From: Ligula intestinalis
Lineage: Eukaryota > Platyhelminthes > Cestoda > Diphyllobothriidea > Diphyllobothriidae
DNA length: 64,000 nucleotides
Direction of reading: 5' to 3'
Assembly: GCA_036362985.1 (NCBI GenBank)
Contig: JAYGXS010000004.1
Location: 7,534,462 to 7,598,461, forward strand
Both the position numbers and the translations under genes were made by a program. Below the pieces are notes generated by a model. The model had not been told where the DNA came from. It saw only the letters and a program-made list of their open reading frames with translations, and did not search any database. This document shows, piece by piece, positions 37,930-49,489 of this stretch (positions are counted from its first letter, which is position 1; every line of letters starts with the position of its first letter).

Positions 37930-38050
37930 ACCACATGGGGTTGAGTATGGCTGGCTGACGACGGCAAACAAGACAGAAATGGCCATTCCAGTCACCCTTG
38001 TATTTGCCGGCAATATTATCTGCCTAAACTTATCGCTACTAGAACTACTA
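37930..38050 (+). repeat. tRNA-like short repeat, family 2 (copy c, partial)
   Basis: It contains CTGACGACGGCAAACAAG and AGAAATGGCCATTCCAGTC, then TATTTGCCGGCAATATT and CTGCC, the same block order as copies at 58.2 and 58.5 kb. The tRNA-like head is not recognisable. Confidence 0.55.
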
Positions 38051-38110
38051 TCAGGGCCCGAAAAATGGAGTCCAAGACAAAGGCCGAGCCGAACAAGGGA
38101 GTTCCTTCAG

Positions 38111-41100
38111 CGGTCAGTTAAAGTTTGTCAATAAGCGTCAGTTTTGAATTGTTCCCACAGGTTCGCAAGATTGTGTTTTTACTCTTTCACGCGGGATCAC
38201 ACAGTGATAGCGGAGCAGCCGAAGACAATTGGATGAATACTGGAAATGAGACACGTGAAAATTGCAAACCAACCGTGACGACGCTATCAAAGGGAAAATG
38301 AGAAGAGCAGCTGCCCAGTTTACCACTTATATCATGGGTTCCCCAGTTTAAAGGGGCAACGAACTGTCATAATATAGGTCTGTTTTGAACTTTTGCTGTA
38401 AGCACACGCTCTTAAAACAAGGGGTCAAAAGTAAAGACCTACTAAAGCGTAGACAACTCCTCAGCAAAACTTTATTGATATCCTAAAAACTACTGAAGCT
38501 TTTAAAAGACGGATCAGTTTGCACGTTTCCATAAAGGCATGCTCGTCGGACCCGTAAGTTAAACTTGGTTAGTAACCGTAAATGGGACTAACACATCCGG
38601 CAGATGTTCCAATTTTGGGTTTTTTTATGCAGAGTTGTGCATATTTTGGATAGCACCTGGGGACGGGGTATACCTTTGAATCATTTACCTGGGTTAATAC
38701 ACACACATACATTCGGCTAAGTAATCCCGCTCAACAAGCTCCCTTTATTCTGCAACAGACTACACATTTGTCGGTGCTGTTATCATGTGCTCAGTCCAAA
38801 TGTTTGCACGGATCGCGGATGTAGGTTTTGTGATCGCGTTTTGGTAGAAAAATTTCCGGTTTCCACTAATTGCATAAGGATGGTATCATCTTCTGTTTAT
38901 CGTTATTGTCTCACTGCACGTTTACCGTACCGTTGCACGCAGTTGGAAATAACAAATTCGTATCTACGTAATATTGCGTGGCAAACGTTCACTCTAAATG
39001 TATCATGTTTTGCACTATCTCTTTGATGATTTATTTCAGTATATACCCTTATTTAGCTGTTCAGACAATAATTTTTCTAAAAAAGTTTTCATAAACTACA
39101 AGTTCCTTTCCTTAAAATGTGCATAGATGCGTTTTTGATGTGGTGTTTAAGAACTCGGTCCTGCGTAATAAAACCAAAGAGTTATCCGGGTGATCTTTTC
39201 AATCCTTCGTGCTACCTTTGACTTCCTCGGTTGATACAATGAGCAGAAGCCCTTATTTCTCTCGGTCTCACTTCACTTAGCTACTTTAATGAAGTTTTGT
39301 TGGTTATCCGACGCACCGCAGACTACATCAAATATCTTATTAGAGCCCGCGTGTCAACTTATATCAATCGGCCGTCCCAGAAGTTGACCATCTTAACGTC
39401 TTTCATTCTTCTTCCCTTTACAAATATTATGGACTATTTTTATGCCTTCATTTGCATCACCTTCCTCAATAAGATCGTCTTTCGTGTGCGTAGAAGTCTC
39501 ATTGAAATCTTTGTTATCACGATGCATAAACAAATTCAGCCTCAATGTATCGAGAAGAGAGTTTACGCTTAGTGTCAGCTCTTTGACATTGTCAATGTAA
39601 AACATCCTCCATTGCGCGCAGCAGTTCACTACACTTTTGCGCGCGTTTCATTATGACTTTAAATAGTTTATTTTGCTGTTCTCATATCTGCAGCCTGTAT
39701 CATGTGAGCTCATTTACGGACGTAAGCCTACTTACTAACGTTGGGAGAGCTGCTGTCTTAATGTCAAAGATTAGCCCGAAAACAAACAAAGCTAGCAGTT
39801 AAGGTATATCATGTTGATAATTAATTTAAAAATCTCAAATAAGGTTTTCAAAGTATACAATGGTCGAGCAGATTTTACCCTGAAACAACCAAGTATGTAT
39901 TCTGCTTTCCACATGTTCGTGTCAATTTCATCGGCAATGAGATACGTTCAAGCCATATTAACTGGATAATAACATCAAAATTAATTGGAAGTCAATGTTA
40001 CAAGTGTTTGTATTTTAAATGTAAAAATCTGCCCACCCCCTGTACAGTCTGATCAGATGGTTTTCAATGTCCGCGGTTTTGGCATTGCAACCATCTTTAG
40101 CCTGTCAACTAAAACAATGCCTTCTCTGAACCGCAGGTTTAAAGCCTGCTTTGCTTTGAGACCTGACCTCATCAATTTAAATGATCAAGACATGGAAGTG
40201 CGTAATTTTACAAACCAGCAGACGATAACTCCTCTTAGAAAAACGCATTTGGGTCACTTCCAACGCTGGCAAAAAGGCAGGCTGACAACTAATTGAAGCC
40301 GGGGCCTCGGATAAGGCCTTTTTCAATCGATATATCGATCTGGCGTCCGGCATGCCTAAGCCTCTACACTGAGGTGATTGGTGGTTAATTAACTCCTTCC
40401 GCCTATAACTGCTGCTTTTTATCGTTAACGCTTTTGTATCTTACGATGAACTCTAGTAAAAGTTTGAAAGTTCAGGCGAATAATACTTTGATTCCAGTTA
40501 TCCAAGTGCCTTCTTTCTTCTTTATCATTACAAATAAGCACACTTTAGATCGAAAAATTTGACTAAAATTTTGAAAAAACTTTCAAACGAGGTCACAGTT
40601 CACCCATTAATGCATAATGGAGCCAATTGCTTATTTCTTATAATTTTATGCTTAAGAATAGATCAGTCTAGTTTTAAGAAAATGAAGGTAGTGATTTCTT
40701 GAATAAAGCAATGTCACAATGTTAATACCTCAGCTTTACTGAAAATTTAGGTGTTTCTGACTGGAGAAAATACTCGAGTAGTAGCGTCATTTGTGTTTAA
40801 GCTATTTATTTTTTAATTTTTATATGTAAGTATTAGTTATACTCATTGTTCCCCTAACTGCCATGGCTCCCGGCCTTAAATTTGCCAAGGTTTCCCTGCG
40901 TCTAGTCCTTTCCCGTCCGCTGCCAACAGTCTATGTTTATTTGCACGCTTTCTTTGGCTTCCAGCGAGGGTTTTGTCTTTAAGGTCGATATTACAGTATG
41001 CCGTCTGACTTCAAAGGTCGACCTACTTGCGAGCCATATTTTTATGACTTACCCAAATGCCCAACTACCCAAACAGCTGCCTAATTTGGCGTAATTTCTT

Positions 41101-42269
41101 GCCATACGTTTTGGTCAACCGATGACATCTTAATGGCAATTTTAAACTTTTCGTCATGATCTCGGACGTGTTGTGAAACTGAAACTTAGAAGATGAAATA
41201 ACTGCAATTATACTACCATTTTAAGTGAATATAGTAGGTGGTCTAAGTCATGAAATCTGAGGAGTTTTTTTAATAAACTCCCTGTAATGTGAACGCAACC
41301 TAAACTGCGGCCCCGTAAAACTCTTACAAAAATCGAGAGAAGGTTGTCCTTCAAAATAAATTTTGCGATTTACCAAGTTATACAATGTTTTGAAGAAATT
41401 TCAGCCTAATTGGCAAAACTTCAAATTCTGAAACATTCTGAAATCGGGCGCACTAGGTAAACTAGATTTGGAAATGTCTTAAAGCCCTGTTAATGCAAAA
41501 AGAGTTAATTAATGATCACATAGAGAATTACGTTGAAAAAATCATTTTTCTAATTTTTCAGTTTTATATAATTCCACATTATATGTCATGTACTGTAGGA
41601 ATGTTAAAGAATAAGCTTAGGGGGAATATACAATAAACATGGCCTCAGGTTAACTTCCAGGTGTTTCTTACATTGCTAAATTGCTTAAGTAGTGATTGAA
41701 TGTGGCAATAACAGTCCTGCGAGAAGTGCAAACAACTGTCATAACGAAATTTAACTTGTTAGTTAAGCATTTATTTGGACAAATTATTTTGTTCAACTGA
41801 GTGGATTTTATAAAAGAAAAGGCTTTGGTTTGGAAAAGTACCATCTTGCTTAAAGTTATTCGGGGAAATAGAAACTAATTTTGTCTAAATCATGAGTTAG
41901 GTTATATTTAAGATAGTCTCTACGCTATGTGGAAGGACAGGACCAACTTTTCTTCTTTTATACATTGTGCTGTTTAAGAATTCCATAATAAGCAATAAAA
42001 CGTGAAATACTAATCACTTCCAGAACTGAACAATGTTTTGCGAAGTTGATCAAATGGAAGTGAAGCGAAATTTAAGAAATCGCATATATTTTCAGAAACA
42101 AGCAGTGATAGAAGTTTTAAAAATTATATTTATCTATTCTGCGTTTTTTTGCGAAATCTGCAGTGACCAAATGTTTTTTGTGGAACATTTTCTGTTACCA
42201 CACAGCTTGCCTTGAGCGTAAGCAAAGTTTGAAATGTTACCGCAAAGACAATTTATAGAAGGTCTTATT
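38111..42269. other. Non-coding stretch, no gene recognised
   Basis: No domain or repeat recognised. A 103-codon frame at 39985-40296 (plus) has no identifiable motif. The rest is AT-rich with short chance frames. Confidence 0.45.
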
Positions 42270-42960
42270 CAATGTAAGCCATGAAAAAATACAGTTTTTT
42301 TGAAAACAATGCGTTCCGATCAAGCGTTATTGGGAAACGGAACTGAAAGAAAAGGAGCATAATTATTTCAAAAAATGTTCATTTATTTGGCCTATTTTCG
42401 TTTGTATTCGCACGCTTATTACGAAGCGTGGTATGAATCCCATAGAGCAAAAAAAATATCGTTCTAAAGCAAAATGCCTATTCTTTCCACTACAGTCAAA
42501 TGTAATCGTTTCTATTCAGGTAAATTAAAGATAATGTATAAAATGTCTTCCATTTCACTGTGATATTACCTTGAAAAACGCTAATATACACGATAAAAAC
42601 AGTTTTTAAAGAAGTAACCTATTTTGGAAGTTTTTTAATAATCTAAGGATAAATAATATGCAAGGCATCTAGCAGACATTTTGCATACTCGACAATGCGG
42701 TTTGCTTTTATTGAAGCATCTCCAAATTTGACCTACATGACCGTCTGCTTAAAAACTTATATCCAAAAGCTTATCGTTTAGGTAAATGCTGCTTAGTTAC
42801 ATCTTCTTTTAAAAGGTTTTGATGGTAGCGTCGAAAAGAAGCGCAACTTATAAAGTTCTCGATGAAGACACCGAAAACGAGCAAAATGATGAGAGACTTT
42901 AGACCGCCATATTCAATAACAACCTTTCCACTTTTTACCGTATGCACAAAAAATTTGACT
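42270..42960 (-). repeat. Unclassified AT-rich repeat R3 (partial copy)
   Basis: Aligns with about 26020-26580 of R2 in the same orientation. Shared marks are TATTGGGAAACGGAACTGAA (42330; ATTAGGAAACGGAACAGACG in R2), CAGTCAAATGTAATCG (42494), GAAGTAACC (42611), GACAATGCGGTTTGC (42692), and TTATATCCAAAAGC (42758) before AAAAGGTTTTG. The left and right edges are uncertain. Confidence 0.6.
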
Positions 42961-44610
42961 AAAGGAAAGTTCTTTTTATATAAAGAAAGTGGTTATTGTA
43001 AGTTACGTACTCAACAAAATATTCGAATTTTTTTTCTTTTTTATAGCTATTTTTGCCGTCTTCAGGACCTGGTGATTTATGTACAATGAAGGGGAGTGGT
43101 CCTACGCCAAATTTCTTTGAAATGATTTTGGGACTCGATTGCGACGAGGTTATGATCCTTCTCGAAATTTTGGTTAGCATTTTATTCTTGCCATTGGTTT
43201 CAATTTACTGTCCTAAATTAAGAAAATATTCTCTTTGTTTACCACCACGTTAAAAATAAGGAAATTCTGAAAGGCATTTTCCTTATTAGCACTTAACACG
43301 CTTCCCATCTGTTTGAGGCATTGTTTCAGATTCATTTTTTTTTAACCCATTGCCGAGACAAATGAATGCTTACAAAAAGGGCACGAATAAATATACCTAA
43401 AATTATTTTAAAAAAGCAAAACAAAATTGCTGTTTCCTGAACAATAAAAGTCAAAAAATTCTAGTCTGTTCGTGTGTATTATAACGTTCATAAATATTAA
43501 ATATTTACTGCAGCGTTTAGAAGCGAAGGAAACTTCTTCGGTTTCAATAAACGTTGGATGTGGTCTCGCTCAGCTTCTTCCGCCAGTAAACTAAACTTAA
43601 ATGAACTCTTTCCTAGTAAGTAGCATTTTGAGCCTCAACGGCCGCAAACGTGTGCTTGATCCCTGAATCTAATACTTATATTCACAGTTCTCCGGACATA
43701 CAATCTATCGCATGTGTAGCCTCGAAATATATGTTTCTATATAAGAAACATTTTGTTAAGTGAGCATGACTTTGAGTGATGATTTCCCCATACACTTTTT
43801 TTATTTTACAGTAGATGGTTATATAATTTCCTTCATTTCCCATATAGACCTTTGTCCACTGAAAGAAGAACTTTTCTGCCTAATTAAATACCTGAAATGA
43901 AACAAATGCATTTTTGTTACAGTGGACATATTTTCTTGCAACAGTGGAGTTACATCACCAGTATGTCCTTTGTCGCACAGCGGGTGAGCCTAAGACCTCT
44001 ACGAAATTAATGATTACGCTTTTTGCTGGCGTTAAAAGCCGCCTTCCTGCGAAACTGCGACCCCTTCACTTTTATTGCTTGACGCTACCAAAATTGATTG
44101 TGACAATGGATAGCTTGTTGATAAATTAATAAGCATATGTGGTAGGCATGACTCATATATTTTTTAGTGTTACAATGGTTGTACAATCCGTTTGAGAGGA
44201 AACCTAAAAAGCAGTAAGCAATAAAAAAGGCCTTATGAAAGATAAGCTTTATTTTCTTATTCATTAGGCTTGATGCAGACCTCTTAATAGTGTTTGCGAT
44301 GTTTTGTAATACATAAAGTGAACGTTTAAATTCTCGCAAAATGTACGCAAACAAACACTTGAATTTTAATGTAGTACATAATTCACTTTTTTCCCTGTAT
44401 TAACACCACCAGGTGTATAGTCACGGAAAGCACAGAAGTTCACTTTGCAAGCGAATAACTTATTGTAAGGGAAAAAGTTAAATTCAAACGACTATCGGCC
44501 ATTCAAACACATGCAAACTGCAATGCTTCAGGGCTTTACCGGTGCAAGGAGGTGTACGTGGCCTATTCAGAAAGAATTCGGAATAAAAAATAAACACATA
44601 TCTATAAAGA
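42961..44610. other. Non-coding stretch, no gene recognised
   Basis: Nothing recognised. Frames near 43053-43253 and 44085-44354 lack motifs. Confidence 0.4.
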
Positions 44611-44624
44611 ATGGATCCTACGAA

Positions 44625-44770
44625 AAAAGAGAGACCAAAGTGGCCATTTCTGGCTTGTTAGCCATCATCAGCCAGTCATGCCCAATCTCGAGCATTGGAA
44701 TCCCTGACATTCAAACCCAGGATCTTTGGTCTTTGAGTTTCCCACTCTCAAATTGCACCCTGGTCTCGCT
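44625..44770 (-). repeat. tRNA-like short repeat, family 2 (copy d)
   Basis: The core is GTGGCCATTTCTGGCTTGTT then AGCCATCATCAGCCAGTC (about 44640-44680), in the orientation of copies a and b. It is followed by a degenerate tRNA-like stretch with CCAGGATCTTTGGTC. It lies directly next to the tRNA-like dimer that starts at 44811. Confidence 0.6.
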
Positions 44771-44810
44771 GCTATGTCGGTTAAGGTCAAAATATGATAA
44801 ATATATTTTA

Positions 44811-44953
44811 TTAAGTTGGTTTGGCAGATTTGCTTGTTTTGGGTTGACACAAATGTGATAAACTTCGATGCATGGGTTCGAATCCCGCCAAACGCCTAGA
44901 GTTTTTCACACTTGGTTCAACTCTAATCAAGCAAATCTGTCTAACCAACTTAA
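44811..44953 (+). repeat. Short tRNA-like repeat between 37-bp inverted arms
   Basis: The left arm 44811-44847 and the right arm 44917-44953 are reverse complements at 32 of 37 positions (the first 11 exact, TTAAGTTGGTT). The interior keeps a perfect box B, GGGTTCGAATCCCG (44874-44887), but box A is deleted. This is the clearest demonstration that the tRNA-like family has terminal inverted repeats. Confidence 0.7.
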
Positions 44954-45225
44954 AAATTAAGTCAGCCTAGTAGTCATTCTGGTGTATTCTAGGTGATTGC
45001 TTAGGAAATCCTGCTTGATCAGTCAGCTTGCTGTTCCGTATCGGTGGATTCCATGCGAGCGGTAAAGTTGAGCGAGTAATATCGATCCAAGTCTGATTAA
45101 GCTCATGGCGTGAAGAGGGCGTTTTTAGCTTAGCGTTAGAGCATTAGCCTCCGGCAAAGGCTTTCTATGATGCGCGGGTTTTAATCCCGCCAAACGCCTA
45201 GAGTTTTTCACACTTTTGTCAACTC
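44954..45225 (+). repeat. tRNA-like repeat, second unit of the dimer
   Basis: Leader GTCAGCCTAGTAGTCATTCT and GATTGCTTAGGAAATCC (as at 37160-37205), then a box-A-like TAGCTTAGCGTTAGAGC (45126-45142), a box-B-like GGGTTTTAATCCC (45176-45188) and the shared tail CGCCAAACGCCTAGAGTTTT. The tail repeats one at about 44886, a period of ~301 bp. Confidence 0.65.
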
Positions 45226-46529
45226 AAATAAATATATGTGCTTTGCTGACCTAGTAGAGGAATATTTATGTTCTGTTTTGTCTGGGAGCTCACAATCAGA
45301 GCCTGTTTAGGCGACCACATAATGACCTTGGTGATAGGATGTTCAGTCCGTTTTCCTTTTGCTATGTTGTATCCGCTCCATCCAATCGTCATAGTCACTA
45401 TGTGGTTGCCTTCGCAGGCTCTGATTGTGAGCCTCTGCGCAAAGCGGAACTTAATTTTCTCTCGTCTAGAGCGGCAAATTGCATATTTTCATATAAATGT
45501 ATGTATGGCAACCATGTAAAACCCAAAGCGTCAGGCTTACATTAATTTCTCCCGGTGAACGCTCCTCTTGTGGTTTATCACCTGGTCATGGAATATTCAG
45601 CAACATTTATGTTATGCAGTGCTTCTGGCATACGTTCTAGCAAGTACCTATGTCGGAAGTATGGTATAAGGGTTGTACGTTTTACAATTGCGAATACGGA
45701 AAATACTTTTCTAAAACCGTATGTTCTTAAATATAGAGTTAACATAATAATAACAAGTACTGTCGATGGCAACGGGATTAGCATCCTGATCACAACGGGC
45801 AAATACATCATGCTACAGCATCGACAGTTTAAATATCATCTTTGTCAACAGCAGTCAAGGTGCAATCAACTTCAAACAGCACACTTAATGAAGAGGCAGC
45901 TTTTGAAGAAATCGTGATTTCTTGCAGTGAAAAACCGTGTGACGTCTCTCGTTTTCGAATTAGTTTTGTTGCTTCAGATGAAATTCGAGTGGGATCTACA
46001 CGGCAATTAAAGCTTGTTTTTATACCTGATACGAAGGATCCGACAGATCGTATTTAAAAATTCTGTTCCGTCATTTAAAAAAAACTCGTCAGTGTTGTGA
46101 CGCGCTAGGTGATGGAGAAACAGACCTTTTAAGAACATGAAAGTCTTCGAATTCTTGTGGTTAATTAATTACGCATGTAGTAGAATTTGCATTCTCTGTG
46201 TAGGTGGTTTTTTGCAATGACACGTTCAAATTATTTGACTAAAAATGAGTTATCAAACATGAAATTGTGCATTATTGGTTCATCCCCGATATCAACGAAA
46301 ACAAATAATGATGTTATATTCAACACAGGAAAGCAGCTTTTATACACTAAAAGAAAATAATATTCTACGGTGTGGCCAACTTTGTCTGGGGTTCGAAAAC
46401 TTGACCATACTAGCAGGGGTTAGGTATAATCAGATCAGAAAATAGTAATCCCAATAAATTTAGGTAAATATGCGTGCCCCAGTGTCTCGTTCTAAAAAAG
46501 AAGACGCGATATCTGGAAGGGCAATTTTA
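45226..46529. other. Non-coding stretch, no gene assigned
   Basis: Open frames at 45555-45917 and 45833-46057 (plus) and 45578-45811 (minus) overlap. The 45833-46057 frame looks somewhat protein-like and follows a TTTGTCAACAG that could be a splice acceptor, but no family is recognisable, so no exon is called. Confidence 0.4.
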
Positions 46530-46580
46530 TTGTCTTCAGCTTTTGGCTACACACGAAAGGCCATCATCAGAAAAAGTAAC
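46530..46580 (-). ncRNA. Hammerhead-like motif (degenerate)
   Basis: The minus strand shows intact CTGATGA (46564-46570), a stem TGGC/GCCA, then AAAAGCTGAAG in place of GAAAC-GTC. The second box resembles the GAAAGCTC type at 55.47 kb. It lies ~190 bp beyond the 3' end of the element at 46775-49701 and outside its target-site duplication, so it belongs to an older insertion. Confidence 0.4.
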
Positions 46581-46761
46581 CATGGTCTGTCGTGTGGTGC
46601 CCAAAGCTCAGACCAATAAAGTTGCCCTTTCAGCGATTGTGTCTTCGTCCTCTTTACAATCGTCTAAAGTCCCACACTCTTTGCCATTTCCCCTCCTTGT
46701 AATGAATGTTCCTCTTTTGGCCTTCCAGCGCACGTTCACATGTATTGCAGTTAGCCAATTA

Positions 46762-46774
46762 GGTTTTCTATTTT
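46762..46774. repeat. Target-site duplication, left copy
   Basis: GGTTTTCTATTTT, identical to 49702-49714. The two copies bracket the PLE exactly: the left ends against AAGGTTGCGAAAATTCCCA, the right starts after the inverted terminal repeat (ACTCTTC). The right terminus shares a few similar bases with the left terminal repeat edge, so the true duplication could be a base or two shorter or longer. Confidence 0.7.
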
Positions 46775-46793
46775 AAGGTTGCGAAAATTCCCA
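46775..46793 (-). repeat. 19-bp direct repeat of coding-start segment at the 3' end
   Basis: AAGGTTGCGAAAATTCCCA here is identical to 49472-49490, at the junction of the 5' terminal repeat and the coding region. Placed after the 3' terminal repeat, it looks like the beginning of a second, tandem unit that was cut off after 19 bp. That is a common outcome of PLE integration from a multimeric or terminally redundant template. Confidence 0.65.
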
Positions 46794-46796
46794 TTA

Positions 46797-47019
46797 CAGA
46801 AATCCGAAGAGTAATTGGCCAGCATACGTATACTTTCAATAAATTCTCATCAGACCATTACATTTATATGGGAGGGGGGTAAAGAGTAAAAGGTAAAATT
46901 GTAGGCAAATTACGTTCAACGTTACAGGCAAATTAGTCCGGGGGGATAGAGTAGGGGGTGGGGTAGTAACAGGCGGCTAATTAAGTGGTAAGGTTCGGGA
47001 GAAGGGGGGATGGTGGTGG
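46797..47019 (-). repeat. 3' terminal repeat of the PLE (same sense as coding)
   Basis: About 215 bp with an inverted partner at 49490-49701. Landmarks (minus strand): CACTTAATTAGCCGCCTGTT, ACCCCACCCCCTACTC, CAGGC-free AT segment, CCCATATAAATGTAATGG, then the hammerhead. It differs from its partner at only a handful of positions plus small indels. A diverged copy follows the family-1 fragment at 61.2-61.47 kb on the plus strand. Confidence 0.8.
46816..46857 (-). ncRNA. Hammerhead ribozyme in the PLE 3' terminal repeat
   Basis: On the coding strand: stem I TGGT (46857-46854), intact CTGATGA (46853-46847), G then AAT-TT-ATT as a minimal stem II, GAAA (46837-46834), stem III GTAT-ACGT-ATGC (46833-46822) closed by A-T, then the cleavage position, and stem I 3' side GCCA (46819-46816). 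The cleavage base is G (T-G) where NUH needs A, C or U, so this copy should be slow or inactive. The partner repeat has C there. Three structural copies in the window keep the TGGY/GCCA helix. Confidence 0.75.
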
Positions 47020-47052
47020 AAGAGGAGAGAAAGCTTGGGGAAATGCCGGTAG

Positions 47053-48162
47053 CTAGGTGGCCGTTGGCCATGCTAAGCTTGGGGCTTGCAGCAGGTTCTT
47101 CTGCGCGCACAAAATTGGCTTCCTCAACCGGATAGCAGTTGCTTCTGCTGTTGCCAACAGTCGCTGGCCCAGTGACTTAGGGTAGCTTGATGGGACCTTG
47201 TAGATCACCCTAAAGGCTTCGTTGGGGTCCACCTGCTGTCCGGAATCCACCATATGCGCTAGGATAGAGCTGTTAATGGTTCTGTTGGTATTGAAATCAC
47301 CCTTCATTAGCCATTGTTGGAGGTGTTCCTTTATTCTTTTGGATAGGCGCCGACTCGTGCGACCAATATAACTTGCTCCATAGGAGCAAGCAAAGGAGTA
47401 GATACACATTGAGGTAGTCTGAGTCGGTAAACTGTCCTTACCTTCCCCATGGAAGCTTGGATTAGTTGAGAATAGTACCCGAACTCTCGCTGCTGGGAAA
47501 GTTCGTGACACGGCATCCTCAATGCGTCTTTTCAGGAGTTCACCTGTCGCGTCTCCTCGAAAGGGCACTTTGAGAAATAATGTTTTCTTCTCCACAGTGA
47601 GTGTTGTGGGTTTCCTTTCTTTAGTAGCCATATTCTTGGTGATGAATTTCTCAGGATATCCGTTCTCACGGAGTAAGTCCTGGATTTTCTTGAGTTCCTC
47701 TTCAATAGTGTCTTCAGAGCAAATTTTCCTAGCTTTTTGCGTTAAGCAACGAACTAGATTTCGCTTCTGTTGGAGAGGTACGAAACTGTTAAAATTCGTT
47801 TTTTGTCCAGACCAGGTTTTCTTTCTATACACGCTCCATCGGACGCTACTATCGGGTCTACGACTAAGGGGGACGTCCAAGAAGGGGAGAGAACCTGCTG
47901 TTTCCATCCCCAACGTGAACTTTATGGAAGGATGGGCTTGATTGACCGCGCTTAAGAGCGCGTCTCTATCGGTTTCATTTGTGGCAATCACGAAGATATC
48001 GTCCACGTAGCGACCGTAGTGCTTAAACTTGTGGATCTGATCGCTAAGTTGATGTTTTTCCAGCTTTTCCATGAATATGTCAGCCAAAAGTGGTCCCAGA
48101 GGCGAGCCCATGGCAACGCCATCGATTTGTCTGTATATTTGGCCATCAAAAAGGAACTGCAC
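47053..48162 (-). pseudogene. PLE polyprotein, C-terminal part: RT palm/thumb and GIY-YIG endonuclease
   Basis: A 369-codon open frame, in the same frame as the upstream 402-codon frame and separated from it by TGA (48174-48172). Numbering from 48162: RT motif B GVAMGSPLGP (15-24), the catalytic YVDD (52-55) followed by IFVI, then LPFLDV (92-97). After a linker (about 105-245, with ENGYPEKFI at 166-174) comes the endonuclease: MCIYSFACS (252-260) as the GIY strand, YIGRT (265-269), the SKRIKEH block (274-280) with the conserved Arg, and a probable catalytic Glu at 340 in ATAEATAIRLRKP. All key residues are present. RT copies the RNA and the nuclease nicks target DNA. Codon 48162 is GTG, so this is not an independent gene start. 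Expression would need read-through or repair of the TGA. An Arg-rich C-terminus ends near the 3' UTR. Confidence 0.9.
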
Positions 48163-48171
48163 GTTCAGTGT

Positions 48172-49380
48172 TCACTTCAGTAGTAGTTCCTTTAGTGCAT
48201 TCGTCGGTATTTTTATTTCTAGTTGATTTGTCAATAGGAATTCGCAGATGATTTCGACTGTCTTGGTAACCGGGACGTTTGTTAACAGCAAGGAGACGTC
48301 TAGGGAGAACATTCTCATGCCGTTTAAGTTCACATATTTGATCTCATCGACAAATTCGAACGTGTATCGATAGCTCCGTGGTGCCAGTTGATGCTGCAAA
48401 GGCTTGTGTTTCGCCGCCAACCATTTTGCTATCGCGTGATACGGTGAATTGTGCACGTCCAGAATCGGACGAACTGGCAGGCCATCCTTATGGATCTTTG
48501 GTAGACCATACGAACGGGGGATGTGCGCGCCTACTGGTTGGAGGCCTTCAAAGTCCCGGTCGCTTATGAAACCTCGCGTGTGGAGTCTTCGTAAGCAGTC
48601 GGTCAGTTGGGTCTCTACTTCTTCTGTGCGATCTTTTTCTTTGTCAACTTTCTTGAATTTTGTCTGATCTGATAGGATCGTTTGCATCTTCTTTATGTAG
48701 TCTGACCTTTCCATTAAAATGACACCGCTTCCTTTGTCCGGTCTAGTGACCAGGATTTCTGTGTTCCGTCGCAGTTCTTTGAACTTTTGTTGATGCTTTT
48801 TTGTCAATAATCCACGGTTTTTTGGTCTTCTATTGAGGTACTGGTAACTGCAGTTCACTAGTGTTGATTTAAAGTGTTGGACACTTTCTGCAGAGCTGGG
48901 TTTTAAATCATAAGTTTGGTTGTAGAGATTCTCAAACTGGGTTTCTAGTTCTAACTGATCGACCTTTCGAGAAGGTATGCAGAACTTCGGACCCACAGAT
49001 AGTGCTTCAAGTAACGTCTTATCAAGCGTCATGGAGGTGTAGTTGTGTACGTATCTAGCTGGATCTTTGGGTAGCTTTGCTTGTGGCTTCTTTTCTTGCA
49101 CTTTTTGTAAGAGTGACGCTCTCTTTGTGTCCCCACGCTTCATTCCTATGGTCTGTGTGTAGCTGATGAATTCTCGTCTTTCTTCGTCTGTTAGGCTGTC
49201 TAGAACGGCAGAGCGTTGGCATACATGACGCTCTATTTCTCCAATCTTTATGTGAGTGCTTTCAAGCTGGTTCTCAGCATATCGTCTCAAGGTTTCAGTG
49301 GTTATAACCATCCGAGTTCGCCATAGTGCTCTCCAGTAGTCACTTGGATATTCATTCCTCTCAATGCAGTCCTGAATCAA
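48172..49380 (-). pseudogene. PLE polyprotein, N-terminal part: RT N-domain, fingers and motif A
   Basis: A 402-codon open frame. Landmarks from 49380: a charged N-terminal region (1-130), TRPDKGSGVILM (212-223; the DKGS block typical of PLE RTs), YGLPKIHK (291-298), LPVRPILD (301-308), and motif A FSLDVSLLLTNVP (358-370) with the first catalytic Asp. The frame ends at TGA (48174-48172) just after NALKELLLK. The next in-frame codons continue the RT sequence without a gap, so the TGA is a point nonsense change, probably from a Cys codon (TGT/TGC). The first codon is TTG directly after an in-frame TAG (49383-49381). Family-like sequence also continues upstream of that TAG to about 49490 (SKDPSVLRALNGYLRFNTKL), so the true start lies further 5'. 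The element is therefore defective by two stops but otherwise collinear. Confidence 0.88.
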
Positions 49381-49489
49381 CTAAGCCACTAATCTCGCCT
49401 CGACCAGTTTGGTGTTGAAGCGCAGGTACCCATTGAGTGCCCTTAACACCGAGGGATCCTTGGATTGTTTTAAGGTTGCGAAAATTCCC

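Noticed and set aside
45833..46057. Possible host exon after a TTTGTCAACAG acceptor-like site
   Set aside because: The translation looks plausible but no family is recognised and no partner exon or donor is visible. It would need transcript data.
47522..47941. 139-codon plus-strand open frame
   Set aside because: Antisense shadow of the PLE endonuclease/linker coding region.
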